Assembly: GCA_016794345.1 (NCBI GenBank)
Contig: JAEUKE010000248.1
Coordinates: 106,340 to 170,339, forward strand
Length of the DNA stretch: 64,000 bases
From: Myxococcales bacterium
GTDB lineage: Bacteria > Myxococcota_A > Polyangia > Polyangiales > Polyangiaceae
Direction: 5' to 3'
Below, in pieces: positions 10,965 to 19,297 of the stretch. A program made the translations under genes and the position numbers. The notes under the pieces are model-generated. The model saw only the letters and a list, made by a program, of their open reading frames with translations, ran no database searches and was not told where the DNA came from. Each line of letters starts with the position of its first letter. The first letter of the stretch is position 1.

Positions 10965-11879
10965 GTGACGACGCAGCGTTCTTGGGCGTTTTTTCTGGCC
11001 GCGGCTGCTTCGGCGCTCCTGGGCTGCCCGGGGGCGACGAACCAGGACACGCAGGTCCCTGTCCGCTACGTGACCCCCGTGTCCGTCTGCCGGATGAAGC
11101 TCCCGTCCTCGAGCTCGCCCGAGCGCCAGCGCGCGGCCGTGCGAGACCTCGACCCGGAGCAGTGGGTCGAGGTGCTGATCCCCGCTTACGACAACGAACG
11201 CGGGATCGATCCGACGAGCCTCGACTGCACGGGCAACTACGTCTTCGCAAACGAGTCGCTCCGCGGCGGCGCGTCGGCCAAGGGCTGGCCGCGGATGGTG
11301 GACCCCGACGACGTCACCATCAACACCGGGCCTCAGGGCATGCGCGTCGTGTGGCTCAAGGCGCTCAAGTTCGACAACGGCGACGACGGCGGCCCGCTCG
11401 TGCTCGGCCGCGCGTACGGGGACGCCGCCGAGGTCTACGCGGTCGGCAGCTTCCGCGGCCCCGCGGACGCGCAGTTCTCGACGGCGCGCGTCGGCAACGA
11501 GACGATCATCGTCGGCGAGACGAAGGAGTGCACGCCCGAGGGCGACTCCTGCCGGAAGCGATCCCACTTCATCTTGCCCCGGCGCGGGCGCCTGGTCGCG
11601 GCCGCCGTGATCGACACCGAGCGCACGCAGATCATCCCGTCGACCACCGAGCGCGGCGTCTTCGCGCAGTATCGGCTCGTGACCGACGTGACCTACAAGC
11701 CGGACGGCATCTTGCTCCTCGAGCAGGTGAACGTCCGCATCACCAAGACCGAGGTGCCGACGCTCGACAGCGATCGAGACCTCCGCACGGTGGAGTTCCA
11801 GCGCTTCCTGCGCCTCGAGCGCGACACGCTCTTCTCGACGAACGAGCCGCTCTGGGAGCGCGTGGTGGGGCGAGACTGA
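10965..11879 (+). CDS. Putative lipoprotein inside the T6SS locus
   Basis: A 304-residue protein with a lipoprotein signal peptide (hydrophobic AFFLAAAASALLGC, lipobox LLGC at about residue 21). The mature domain contains paired cysteines (SLDCTGNYVF; CTPEGDSCRKR), strands and no transmembrane segment. I do not recognise the family. The start is GTG 10965, with a GATAAT hexamer 9 nt upstream and no Shine-Dalgarno sequence. It is divergent from hcp and lies within the T6SS region, so a role as an envelope-associated accessory is possible but only positional. Confidence 0.78.
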   Translation: MTTQRSWAFFLAAAASALLGCPGATNQDTQVPVRYVTPVSVCRMKLPSSSSPERQRAAVRDLDPEQWVEVLIPAYDNERGIDPTSLDCTGNYVFANESLRGGASAKGWPRMVDPDDVTINTGPQGMRVVWLKALKFDNGDDGGPLVLGRAYGDAAEVYAVGSFRGPADAQFSTARVGNETIIVGETKECTPEGDSCRKRSHFILPRRGRLVAAAVIDTERTQIIPSTTERGVFAQYRLVTDVTYKPDGILLLEQVNVRITKTEVPTLDSDRDLRTVEFQRFLRLERDTLFSTNEPLWERVVGRD

Positions 11880-11933
11880 CCACTTCTCAAGACTCACGAG
11901 GTCGTTCTTTTCCACGGCGTCGGTCCCCGTGGT

Positions 11934-12072
11934 TTCACCCCCCAACCCCCCTCACTTCGTGAGGGGGGTGCTGCCTCCAGCGGCGCCAAAGCGTGCGTGA
12001 AAGACGTGGCTTCCCGAAGCCCCAGAAACGAATTCCCCCCTCAGCTCTGCTGAGGGGGGTAAGGGGGGTGAA
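11934..12072. repeat. Nested palindromic intergenic element, copy A
   Basis: Outer arms TTCACCCCCC (11934-11943) and GGGGGGTGAA (12063-12072) are perfect inverted repeats. Inside are two perfect hairpins: 11946-11955 with 11959-11968 (10 bp) and 12035-12045 with 12049-12059 (11 bp). The same plan recurs at 21445-21508 and 22359-22477. Confidence 0.8.
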
Positions 12073-12107
12073 TCCACAGAAACGGACCTGTCAGTCAAGA
12101 CGACGCC

Positions 12108-12151
12108 GTCAGTCTCGGCGCAACGTCAGTCTCGGCGCAACGTCAGTCCTG
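12108..12151. repeat. Short tandem repeat, 17-bp unit
   Basis: Two identical copies of GTCAGTCTCGGCGCAAC (12108-12124 and 12125-12141) are followed by a partial, diverged third copy. It lies between copy A of the palindromic element and the 3-prime end of the PAP2-like gene. Confidence 0.7.
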
Positions 12152-12159
12152 GCAGGACG

Positions 12160-12852
12160 TCACCAGCAGATCACGTTGTTGCCGTACCCGCAGTTCGGCT
12201 CTTGCAGGAGGGCGTAGGGGAGGCCGATGAGGAAGCCGGTGATCATGCCGGCGGCGACGCCGACGCCGATCTGCGCGGGGTCCTCGTAGGGCTCGGTGCC
12301 GACGCCGCGGGCGATCGAGGTGAGCGTCGCGGTGACGCCGGTGACCACGACGTTCGGGATGAGCGAGCCGACGTCCACCTGCTCCGAGTAGACCCACGCG
12401 TCGATGATCCAGATCGCGAGGCCCGCGCCGTGGGCGCTCCAGGCGGCGAACGAGTGGGACGACGGCATGCCGTACGACTCGCAGTTCGAGCCCTCCGCGC
12501 GGATCTCCGTCTCCTCGACGGAGCACTCGGGGCGAGTCCCTTCCGCCAGGTTCTTGATGGGGCCATCCACGAAGATCGTGGCGGACGTCAGCGCCGCGGC
12601 GACGCCGAGCTGCGACACGTGGTAACGCGCCTTCCACCCGACGGTCGCCTCCGGATCGTTGTAGTAGATCCGGGGCATGAACGTGGTCGTGCCGACGCCG
12701 ATGAGCATCGAAACCGTCGAGACGGCTTCCCAGTTCTCGTCGCGCTCCGCTGCGGGCGGGATGGCTTGGGCGTGGGCTTCGCGCGGAAGGACGGCGGTCG
12801 CCGCCGCACCGGCCAGAACGCCTCCGAGGATCAAGGATCGCCGAGCTCGCAT
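12160..12852 (-). CDS. PAP2-superfamily-like membrane protein
   Basis: A 230-residue exported or membrane protein. The N-terminal MRARRSLILGGVLAGAAATA is a signal or first membrane segment, and several later stretches are hydrophobic. Two of the three phosphatidic-acid-phosphatase signature motifs are visible: KNLAEGTRP (K-x6-RP) and PSSHS (usually PSGH). The third (SR-x5-H-x3-D) is degraded to ARGVGTEPYEDPAQ: the arginine is kept but no histidine follows. The fold is therefore likely PAP2, but catalytic activity is doubtful. It sits between the hcp block and tagH; any link to secretion is positional. Confidence 0.75.
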   Translation of the reverse strand: MRARRSLILGGVLAGAAATAVLPREAHAQAIPPAAERDENWEAVSTVSMLIGVGTTTFMPRIYYNDPEATVGWKARYHVSQLGVAAALTSATIFVDGPIKNLAEGTRPECSVEETEIRAEGSNCESYGMPSSHSFAAWSAHGAGLAIWIIDAWVYSEQVDVGSLIPNVVVTGVTATLTSIARGVGTEPYEDPAQIGVGVAAGMITGFLIGLPYALLQEPNCGYGNNVICW

Positions 12853-12888
12853 GTAGCTTAGCGAGATAGCCTACGTAGGGTCGTCGCG

Positions 12889-12926
12889 ACGGCAAAGAAA
12901 ACGGACGCCCTCTTTCGGGCCCGCCG
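12889..12926 (-). terminator. Possible terminator after tagH
   Basis: On the minus strand, right after the stop codon, an imperfect GC-rich hairpin centred on GAAAGA is followed by GTTTTCTTTG. The stem is short and bulged, so support is moderate. Confidence 0.4.
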
Positions 12927-12927
12927 T

Positions 12928-14229
12928 CTACGTTCCGTCTCGGTTGCGTGATCCGGCGAGGGTGAAGCGGCCGGCCTTGCCCGGCTCGCCCTTGTAGTTT
13001 TCGCCTGCCGCGGCCTGGTAGGCGCGGGAAAACTGCGACCCGAAGATGACGAGGAACGTCTCTTTGTCCTCGCCGGCGTAGTCGCCGTGGCGGACCTCGT
13101 AGAGCTTCCAGAGCTCCTCGAAGCGGCTCGAGAAGAGGCCGCCCTTCTTGCCGGACCGTTCGAGCTCGGCCTCGATGGCTCTCGGCGAGAGCTTCTCGAG
13201 GAGCTGCTTCACACCCTCCATCACGCCGTTCATCAGCCCGACCTGGTGGCTCATGACCTCGACGAACGTGTTCTGGAGCGAGCGCGCGGTCTCGTCGGAC
13301 GCGGTGTGGCCGAGCAAGACGTTGCCGAGCTCCTTGCCGTCGCGGGCGGCGTTCACCGGCTCGCGTTGCGTCTTCTCGCGAGCCAAGACCTCGGTCTCGA
13401 ACTCCTGCATGCCGTCGCGGAGGCTGATGAAACACCGCAGGAAGACGTCCATCGAGTCGCGCAGGCGCTTCACGAAGAGGAGGATGCTCGGGACGTCGTC
13501 GGGGAGCTTCGTTCCAGGGGCCAACGTCGCGGCGAGCTCGCCCAGGGCGGCGAGCGCGGCTTGTCCCGGCCCGGCCTGCGTGAACGCGCGGAGATCGACT
13601 CCGTAGTATTGCGCGATCTTCCGGAAGTCGCTCTCCAAGCTGACGGAAGGGTTCTCGTACCCGAGGCGCCGCAGGTACGAGGTGCGCACGTCCGGCGGCA
13701 GGCGGGTGAGGTGGTCGTAGATGACGCGGTAGACGGTCTGCCACGCCTGTCGGTACGCTTCGACGTAGGGCGCGACCTGTCGGACATACGGATCCTCCGC
13801 GCCGGGCGGGACAGGGCCGAAGCGCTGCGCGAGCGCGCGGACCGTCTCGGGGCCGTGACCGAAGTCGAGGATGCCCCCGTCCTTCACGTCCTCCGGTCGA
13901 ACCTGCTGGGGCTGCGCCGAGACGAGGCCCAGCCGGATGACGACGGGGCCGATCGTGACCTCGGGCGCGGCGGTGATGTCGATCAGCTGATCGCGGATGA
14001 GGCGCTGCCCTTTGTAGAGCGTGCCGTTCGTCGAGCCGAGGTCCTTCACGAACAGCTGGCTGTCGTTCTGGACGTCGATGGCCGCGTGGAACTGCGACAC
14101 GTAAGGCCGATCGATAGGCATGTCGTTGAGCTGGTTTCTCCCGACGCGCACGGGGAACCGCTCGAACGTGGCTTCGAAGCTCTGATTGGCCTGGGTATCG
14201 AAAACCCGGGCGACCAGGGCGACCGGCAT
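12928..14229 (-). CDS. tagH: T6SS-associated FHA domain protein TagH
   Basis: A 433-residue cytoplasmic protein. Residues about 1-100 form an FHA domain with FPVRVGRNQLND, SQFHAAI and DLGSTNGTLYKG, which binds phosphothreonine partners. The C-terminal about 180 residues (LLFVKRLRDSMDVFLRCFISLRDG and following, ending in FSRAYQAA) match the conserved C-terminal domain of T6SS FHA proteins of the TagH/ImpI/Fha1 type. In Pseudomonas, Fha1 is phosphorylated by PpkA and drives secretion. ATG 14229 starts at the FHA domain and has TAGGCT 7 nt upstream rather than a ribosome-binding site. It is divergent from the lytic transglycosylase gene. Confidence 0.9.
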   Translation of the reverse strand: MPVALVARVFDTQANQSFEATFERFPVRVGRNQLNDMPIDRPYVSQFHAAIDVQNDSQLFVKDLGSTNGTLYKGQRLIRDQLIDITAAPEVTIGPVVIRLGLVSAQPQQVRPEDVKDGGILDFGHGPETVRALAQRFGPVPPGAEDPYVRQVAPYVEAYRQAWQTVYRVIYDHLTRLPPDVRTSYLRRLGYENPSVSLESDFRKIAQYYGVDLRAFTQAGPGQAALAALGELAATLAPGTKLPDDVPSILLFVKRLRDSMDVFLRCFISLRDGMQEFETEVLAREKTQREPVNAARDGKELGNVLLGHTASDETARSLQNTFVEVMSHQVGLMNGVMEGVKQLLEKLSPRAIEAELERSGKKGGLFSSRFEELWKLYEVRHGDYAGEDKETFLVIFGSQFSRAYQAAAGENYKGEPGKAGRFTLAGSRNRDGT

Positions 14230-14236
14230 CGAGCGC

Positions 14237-14242
14237 AGCCTA
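14237..14242 (-). promoter_or_regulatory. Candidate -10 element for leaderless tagH
   Basis: TAGGCT on the minus strand ends 7 nt before the tagH ATG, the spacing expected if transcription starts at the start codon. Confidence 0.45.
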
Positions 14243-14317
14243 ACAGACGTGGAGCCGAAAAACGGTGTGGCGGAGAATTTGTACGCGTGGCCCACCTTGT
14301 ACGACAGTGCACGACAC

Positions 14318-15985
14318 ATGAGCCTCCTCCACAAGATCCCACCGCTCATCTCCGCCCTGGCGTTCGGGTACGGGGTCGGGATGGCCGCCCCGGAAGAGTC
14401 GATCGGCCAGGTTCGGGGAGTTTTGGCCCAGGACGCGAAGACGCAGCCGAAGAAGGCGCGTCGTCCCGCCGTGGCCGAGCCGCTCAGCCCGTCCCTCGAG
14501 CAGCGGCTCTCGGGTGAGGAGTCGGCGGCGCTGCGGGAGCTCCGCGCGACGCGGGCACCCTCCAAATACGGAGAGGCGGAGCAGTCGCGGTTCGACGGCG
14601 GCGGCTACTCCAGCGAGGGACGCAACGTCTCGCGGTTCTACGACGAGGATCTCCAGGCAGAGGCCGACGAGTTCGAGGCCGCCGAGTCGACCGCGATCTC
14701 GCGCCTGCAGCTGCCGGACCTCGGCCTCGGCGTTTCGCGCCAGACACTGAAATACGTCCGCTTCTTCACGAAGACGGATCGGGGCCGGAGCATGTTCGAG
14801 AACTGGCTCAAGCGCAGCGGCCGCTACCAGGAGATGATCCAGGACGAGCTCCGCGCGCGGCGGCTCCCCGAGGATCTGATCTGGGTGGCCATGATCGAGA
14901 GCGGCTTCGACGCGACCGCGAAGTCGCCGGCGGGCGCCGTGGGCCTGTGGCAGTTCATGCCCGCGACCGGCGCCGTCTACGGCCTGAAGCAGAACAAGTT
15001 CGTCGACCAGCGGAAGAACCCGAAGCTCGCGACCCAGGCCGCCGCCCATCACCTGCGCGATCTCTACATGCGCTTCGGGCAGTGGGACCTCGCGCTCGCC
15101 GCCTACAACATGGGCTACGAGCAGCTGCTCGACCGGATGGACCGGGTCGGCACGACGGACTTCAACGAGCTCGTGCGAGCGGGCGTGATGCCCTCGGAGA
15201 CCTCGAAGTACGTCCCGAAGATCGTCGCCGCCGCGATCGTCGCGAACAACTTGGAGCGGTTCGACTTCGACGAGGTGGAGCTCGCGCGGCCGGTCGACTC
15301 GGCGGAGCTCGCGGTCCCGCCGCGAACGAGCCTGGAGACCATCGCGAAGGCGTCCGGTGTCTCGACCTCGGCCATCCGCAAGCTCAACCCCGATCTGCTC
15401 TCGAAGGAGCTGCCGCCCGGACGGGGTGACTTCCTGGTCCAGATCCCGACCGAGAGCGTCTCCCGGGCGGTGGCGTCGATGCCCGCGCTCCTCAACCTGG
15501 ACCGCGGCAAGCTCGACGATCCGTCGCTGCTCGATCCGACCGATCTCATGAGCCCCGAGGGCTACCGCCCCCGGGTGAGCGAAGACAAGGACGACGCGAG
15601 CCTGCTCTCGCTGCTGCCGAAGCCGAAGAAGAAGCGCCGCAGCCTGCGCAACAACCTCCTCGACGACGAGGGCTACAGCGACAGGCTCGACGACCTGGCC
15701 GCGCTCGAGGGCGAGAAGCGACGCGAGCGCTCCGAGGGACGCGAGAAGGTGGTCTATCGCGTGGGCGCGGGCGACACGCTGGTGGACGTCGCGCGGCAGT
15801 TCGCCACCGACGTCGACGACGTGGCGTCGGCGAACGGTCTCCGCGTCGGAGACAAGCTCCGCGAAGGCACGCTGCTCAAGCTCGAGGTCCGCAAGGACCT
15901 GCTCGACGGCGGGCTGCGCAAGAAGGAAGGCGGCACTGCCGAGGAGTCGCCCCGCAAGCCCGGCAAGCGCGGCTCCAAGGGCTGA
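14318..15985 (+). CDS. Membrane-associated lytic transglycosylase with LysM domain (MltD-like)
   Basis: A 555-residue periplasmic enzyme that cleaves the glycan strands of peptidoglycan. After an N-terminal hydrophobic segment (ISALAFGYGVGMAA) and a variable region comes the family-1 SLT domain: catalytic Glu194 in AMIESGFDA, then GLWQFMPATG and AYNMGYEQ. A Lys/Arg-rich linker precedes one clear LysM domain near residues 505-552 (YRVGAGDTLVDVARQF). A more degraded LysM-like stretch follows the SLT domain (SLETIAKASGVSTSAIRKLNP). The tail is basic. It lies between tagH and clpV, so it may open the cell wall for T6SS assembly; this is inferred from position. Confidence 0.9.
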   Translation: MSLLHKIPPLISALAFGYGVGMAAPEESIGQVRGVLAQDAKTQPKKARRPAVAEPLSPSLEQRLSGEESAALRELRATRAPSKYGEAEQSRFDGGGYSSEGRNVSRFYDEDLQAEADEFEAAESTAISRLQLPDLGLGVSRQTLKYVRFFTKTDRGRSMFENWLKRSGRYQEMIQDELRARRLPEDLIWVAMIESGFDATAKSPAGAVGLWQFMPATGAVYGLKQNKFVDQRKNPKLATQAAAHHLRDLYMRFGQWDLALAAYNMGYEQLLDRMDRVGTTDFNELVRAGVMPSETSKYVPKIVAAAIVANNLERFDFDEVELARPVDSAELAVPPRTSLETIAKASGVSTSAIRKLNPDLLSKELPPGRGDFLVQIPTESVSRAVASMPALLNLDRGKLDDPSLLDPTDLMSPEGYRPRVSEDKDDASLLSLLPKPKKKRRSLRNNLLDDEGYSDRLDDLAALEGEKRRERSEGREKVVYRVGAGDTLVDVARQFATDVDDVASANGLRVGDKLREGTLLKLEVRKDLLDGGLRKKEGGTAEESPRKPGKRGSKG

Positions 15986-15991
15986 GATCCG

Positions 15992-16009
15992 GCCGGGTCA
16001 CGACCCGGC
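15992..16009. terminator. Bidirectional hairpin between transglycosylase and YkgJ genes
   Basis: An 8-bp perfect inverted repeat (15992-15999 with 16002-16009) lies between convergent genes and includes the minus-strand stop codon. The two-base spacing means the loop must open at least one pair. Confidence 0.5.
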
Positions 16010-16501
16010 TGGGTATTTGATCGGCTCGCGGTACGGGCTCGTGTTGATGAAGTCGGTCTGGAGGCGCTCCATGAGCTCCGCCACGACCGACATGATCTCG
16101 TAGGCGTCGTCGCCCGAGCCCTCGATCTTGCGATCCTGACCCGCGTGCAAGCTCATGCCCTTGCTCTCGAGGAAGGCGAGGAGCTCCTTCGTGCGCTTGA
16201 CGGCGTCGATGAACGGCTCGATCGGCCCGCCCTCGTCCTGGAGGCGCGCGAGCAGCGAGCAGCGGAAGCTTCCGCAGATGTGCGGGCGGTCCGTGTAGAC
16301 CTCGCAGCGGGTTCCGTCGAGGCGGGGACAGGGGAGCTCGAAGACGCCCTGCTCCGGGATGACGCGGAGCCGGCTGCGCTTGGCGATCTCGAGGTCTCCG
16401 GGCTCGAGCAGCGGCGCGTGTGGACCCAGGATACCCGTGCAGCAGAGGCCACAAGCCAGGCAGAGCTTGGCGCTGGGGGAGAGCTCGGCGTCGTCGGACA
16501 T
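15998..16501 (-). CDS. YkgJ-family Cys-cluster (zinc/iron-chelating) protein
   Basis: A 167-residue cytoplasmic protein with the CxxCxxCC cluster CLACGLCC near residue 14, followed by CPRLDGTRCEVY and RPHICGSFRCSLL. This eight-cysteine pattern defines the YkgJ / zinc-iron chelatase-like family of unknown biochemical role. Beyond the cysteine domain it has a C-terminal extension ending GSGDDAYEIMSVVAELMERL, almost identical to that of the paralog at 52889-53365. ATG 16501 has TAGGAT 9 nt upstream. It is divergent from clpV. Confidence 0.88.
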   Translation of the reverse strand: MSDDAELSPSAKLCLACGLCCTGILGPHAPLLEPGDLEIAKRSRLRVIPEQGVFELPCPRLDGTRCEVYTDRPHICGSFRCSLLARLQDEGGPIEPFIDAVKRTKELLAFLESKGMSLHAGQDRKIEGSGDDAYEIMSVVAELMERLQTDFINTSPYREPIKYPAGS

Positions 16502-16510
16502 CGGGCGAGA

Positions 16511-16516
16511 ATCCTA
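16511..16516 (-). promoter_or_regulatory. Candidate -10 element for YkgJ gene
   Basis: TAGGAT on the minus strand lies 9 nt before ATG 16501 and fits the recurrent TANNNT pattern. Confidence 0.4.
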
Positions 16517-16568
16517 ACGCGCAGCGCCGAATTATGGGGCTTCTCTTTCTCGCGTGCCCGCCGATAGC

Positions 16569-19241
16569 ATGGCCCTCCCTATGCTCGTCGACCACAAGTC
16601 CCTCCTGAAGCGGCTCACCAAAAATTGTGTCGCGGCGCTCGAAGGCGCAGCGACGCAGGCAGTCCAAGCTCGGCACTACGAGATCACGATCGAGCATTTC
16701 CTGCTCGCTCTGCTCGATGACGCCACGAGCGACATCGCCTTCATCGTGAGCCACTACGACCTGCAGCCGAGCCAGCTGCGGTCCACGCTCCAGCGCGGCC
16801 TGGAGGACCTGCGGACGGGCAACAGTGGCCGCCCCACCTTCTCTCCCGTCTTGCTGGAGTGGATGCAGGACGCGTGGCTCGTCGGCTCGGTCGACCTCGG
16901 CTACCAGAAGATCCGCAGCGGCGTCCTCTTCCTCCGCCTCGTGCAGCAGCCCAGCCGGTACTCGACGAGCGGCATCTCGGCGCAGCTCGAGGGGATCCCG
17001 AAGGAGGACATGAAGAAGAACCTCCCGACGATCCTCGCCGGGTCGAAGGAGGGCGACGAGCTCGCTCCAGCCGCCGGCGGCGGCGAGGCCGGAAAGGGCG
17101 GCGCCTCGGTCGGCGCGCATGGCAGCGTCTCGGCCGACTCGGCCCTCGCCAAGTTCTGCATCGACTACACCGGCCGCGCGCGCGCCGGGCAGATCGATCC
17201 GGTGTTCGGCCGCGAGCGAGAGATCCGGCAGATCATCGACATCCTCGCGCGCCGCCGGAAGAACAACCCCATCATCGTCGGCGACTCCGGCGTCGGCAAG
17301 ACGGCCCTCGTCGAGGGCATGGCCCTGCTCATCGTGAACAACGAGGTCCCGCCGCTCCTCCAGGGCGTGGAGATCCTCGGCCTCGATCTCGGCCTGCTCC
17401 AGGCCGGCGCGAGCGTGAAGGGCGAGTTCGAGAACCGGATGAAGCAGGTCATCAGTGAGGTGAAGGGCTCACCCAAGCCGATCATCCTCTTCATCGACGA
17501 GGCGCACACCATCATCGGCGCCGGCGGCGCGCAGGGCAGCGGCGACGCCGCGAACCTGCTCAAGCCTGCGCTCGCGCGCGGCGAGCTCCGCACCATCGCT
17601 GCGACGACCTGGAAGGAGTACAAGAAGTACTTCGAGAAGGACGCCGCCCTCGAGCGCCGCTTCCAGCCCGTCAAGGTCGACGAGCCGGACATCCCGACGG
17701 CCATCACGATGCTCCGCGGCCTTCGCCCCAAGTTCGAGGAGGCGCACAACGTCATCGTCCAGGACGAGGCGGTCACCGCGGCCGTCCGGCTGTCGGCGCG
17801 CTTCATCTCCGGCCGGCAGCTCCCGGACAAGGCCGTCGACCTGCTCGACACCTGCGCCGCCCGCGTGAAGGTCGCGCTCCAGCAGAAGCCGGCCGCGGTC
17901 GAGGACATCGAGGTCACGATCAAGAACACGGAGCGCGAGATCGAGGCGCTCAAGCGCGACGAGGCCAACGGCGTCCACATCGACAACGAGCGCCTCGGCG
18001 AGCTCGAGACGAAGCTCAACAAGTCGAAGGACGACCTCGTCGTCATGCAGACGGCCTACGACAAGGAGACCGAGGGCGCGAAGAAGGTCCTCGAGCTCCG
18101 CAAGAAGATGACCGAGTCGAAGAGCGAGTCCGAGCGTGACGCCGCTCGCAAGGAGGTCGTGGCCGCCCTCGACGAGCTCGGCAGCATGCAGGGCGAGGTG
18201 CCGCTCATCCGTCCCGACGTGGACGAGGCCATGGTCGCGAACGTCGTCAGCGCCTGGACGGGCATCCCCGCCGGCAAGATGGTGCAGGACGACGTGAAGA
18301 ACCTCCTCGAGATGGAGGCCCGGCTCCGCAAGCGCATCAAGGGCCAGGACTACGGCCTCAACGTCATCGCGAAGGAGCTCCGCGCCGCGCGCGCGGGCCT
18401 CAAGCCGCAGCACACGCCGATGGGCGTCTTCATCCTCGTCGGCCCGTCCGGTGTCGGAAAGACGGAGACGGCGCTCAGCCTGGCCGACATGCTGTACGGC
18501 GGCGAGCGCATGATGGTCACCATCAACATGAGCGAGTTCCAGGAGAAACACACGGTCTCCCGGCTCATCGGCTCACCCCCCGGCTACGTGGGCTTCGGCG
18601 AGGGCGGCATGCTGACGGAGGCGGTGCGGCAGCGGCCGTACACGGTCGTCCTCCTCGACGAGTGCGAGAAGGCCGACCCCGACGTCCTCAACCTGTTCTA
18701 CCAGGTGTTCGACAAGGGCATGCTCTCGGACGGCGAGGGGCGCCTCGTCGACTTCAAGAACACCGTGATCATCCTCACGAGCAACCTCGCCACGGACAAG
18801 ATCACGAACATGACCGTCGCCGCCCGCGAGGAGACCGGCAAGGACCCGCCGATGGAGGAGATCCTCGAAGCGATCAAGCCGACCCTCTCGTCGCACTTCA
18901 AGCCCGCCCTGCTCGCCCGTATGACGATGGTCCCGTACCTGCCGATCTCCATGTCGGCCCTCGGCGAGATCACGCGGCTCAAGCTCAACGGGCTGCTCTC
19001 GCGCCTGAAGACCAACCAGCGCATCGAGGCGACCTACTCGGACAAGCTCGTCGAGTCGATCGCGGCGCGCTGCACCGAGGTCGACACGGGCGCCCGCAAC
19101 ATCGATCACATCCTCCGCGCGACGCTGATGCCGATGCTGTCGGCGGCGATCCTGGAGAAGCTCGCGGAGGCGAAGCCGCCGCGCAAGCTCTTCATCGACA
19201 TCGACGACCAGAAGAACTTCACCGCCGCGTTCTCGGACTGA
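16569..19241 (+). CDS. clpV: T6SS sheath-recycling ATPase ClpV (TssH)
   Basis: An 890-residue AAA+ unfoldase that disassembles contracted TssB/TssC sheaths. It has an N-terminal Clp_N double repeat (HYEITIEHFLLALL), a first AAA domain with Walker A GDSGVGKT at about residue 238, a coiled-coil middle domain rich in Lys/Glu (about 430-560), and a second AAA domain with GPSGVGKT at about 625 and LLDECEKADPDVLNLF. The long N-terminal extension and lack of a ClpP-binding loop typify ClpV rather than ClpA/B. Start ATG 16569 or ATG 16581 are both possible; neither has a clear ribosome-binding site. It is followed by tssJ after 56 nt. Confidence 0.95.
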   Translation: MALPMLVDHKSLLKRLTKNCVAALEGAATQAVQARHYEITIEHFLLALLDDATSDIAFIVSHYDLQPSQLRSTLQRGLEDLRTGNSGRPTFSPVLLEWMQDAWLVGSVDLGYQKIRSGVLFLRLVQQPSRYSTSGISAQLEGIPKEDMKKNLPTILAGSKEGDELAPAAGGGEAGKGGASVGAHGSVSADSALAKFCIDYTGRARAGQIDPVFGREREIRQIIDILARRRKNNPIIVGDSGVGKTALVEGMALLIVNNEVPPLLQGVEILGLDLGLLQAGASVKGEFENRMKQVISEVKGSPKPIILFIDEAHTIIGAGGAQGSGDAANLLKPALARGELRTIAATTWKEYKKYFEKDAALERRFQPVKVDEPDIPTAITMLRGLRPKFEEAHNVIVQDEAVTAAVRLSARFISGRQLPDKAVDLLDTCAARVKVALQQKPAAVEDIEVTIKNTEREIEALKRDEANGVHIDNERLGELETKLNKSKDDLVVMQTAYDKETEGAKKVLELRKKMTESKSESERDAARKEVVAALDELGSMQGEVPLIRPDVDEAMVANVVSAWTGIPAGKMVQDDVKNLLEMEARLRKRIKGQDYGLNVIAKELRAARAGLKPQHTPMGVFILVGPSGVGKTETALSLADMLYGGERMMVTINMSEFQEKHTVSRLIGSPPGYVGFGEGGMLTEAVRQRPYTVVLLDECEKADPDVLNLFYQVFDKGMLSDGEGRLVDFKNTVIILTSNLATDKITNMTVAAREETGKDPPMEEILEAIKPTLSSHFKPALLARMTMVPYLPISMSALGEITRLKLNGLLSRLKTNQRIEATYSDKLVESIAARCTEVDTGARNIDHILRATLMPMLSAAILEKLAEAKPPRKLFIDIDDQKNFTAAFSD

Positions 19242-19297
19242 CGTTCGCCCTTCGTAGCGGAAAACTGGGCCGGCCGGGCCAGCGGTGCTTGAATCGC

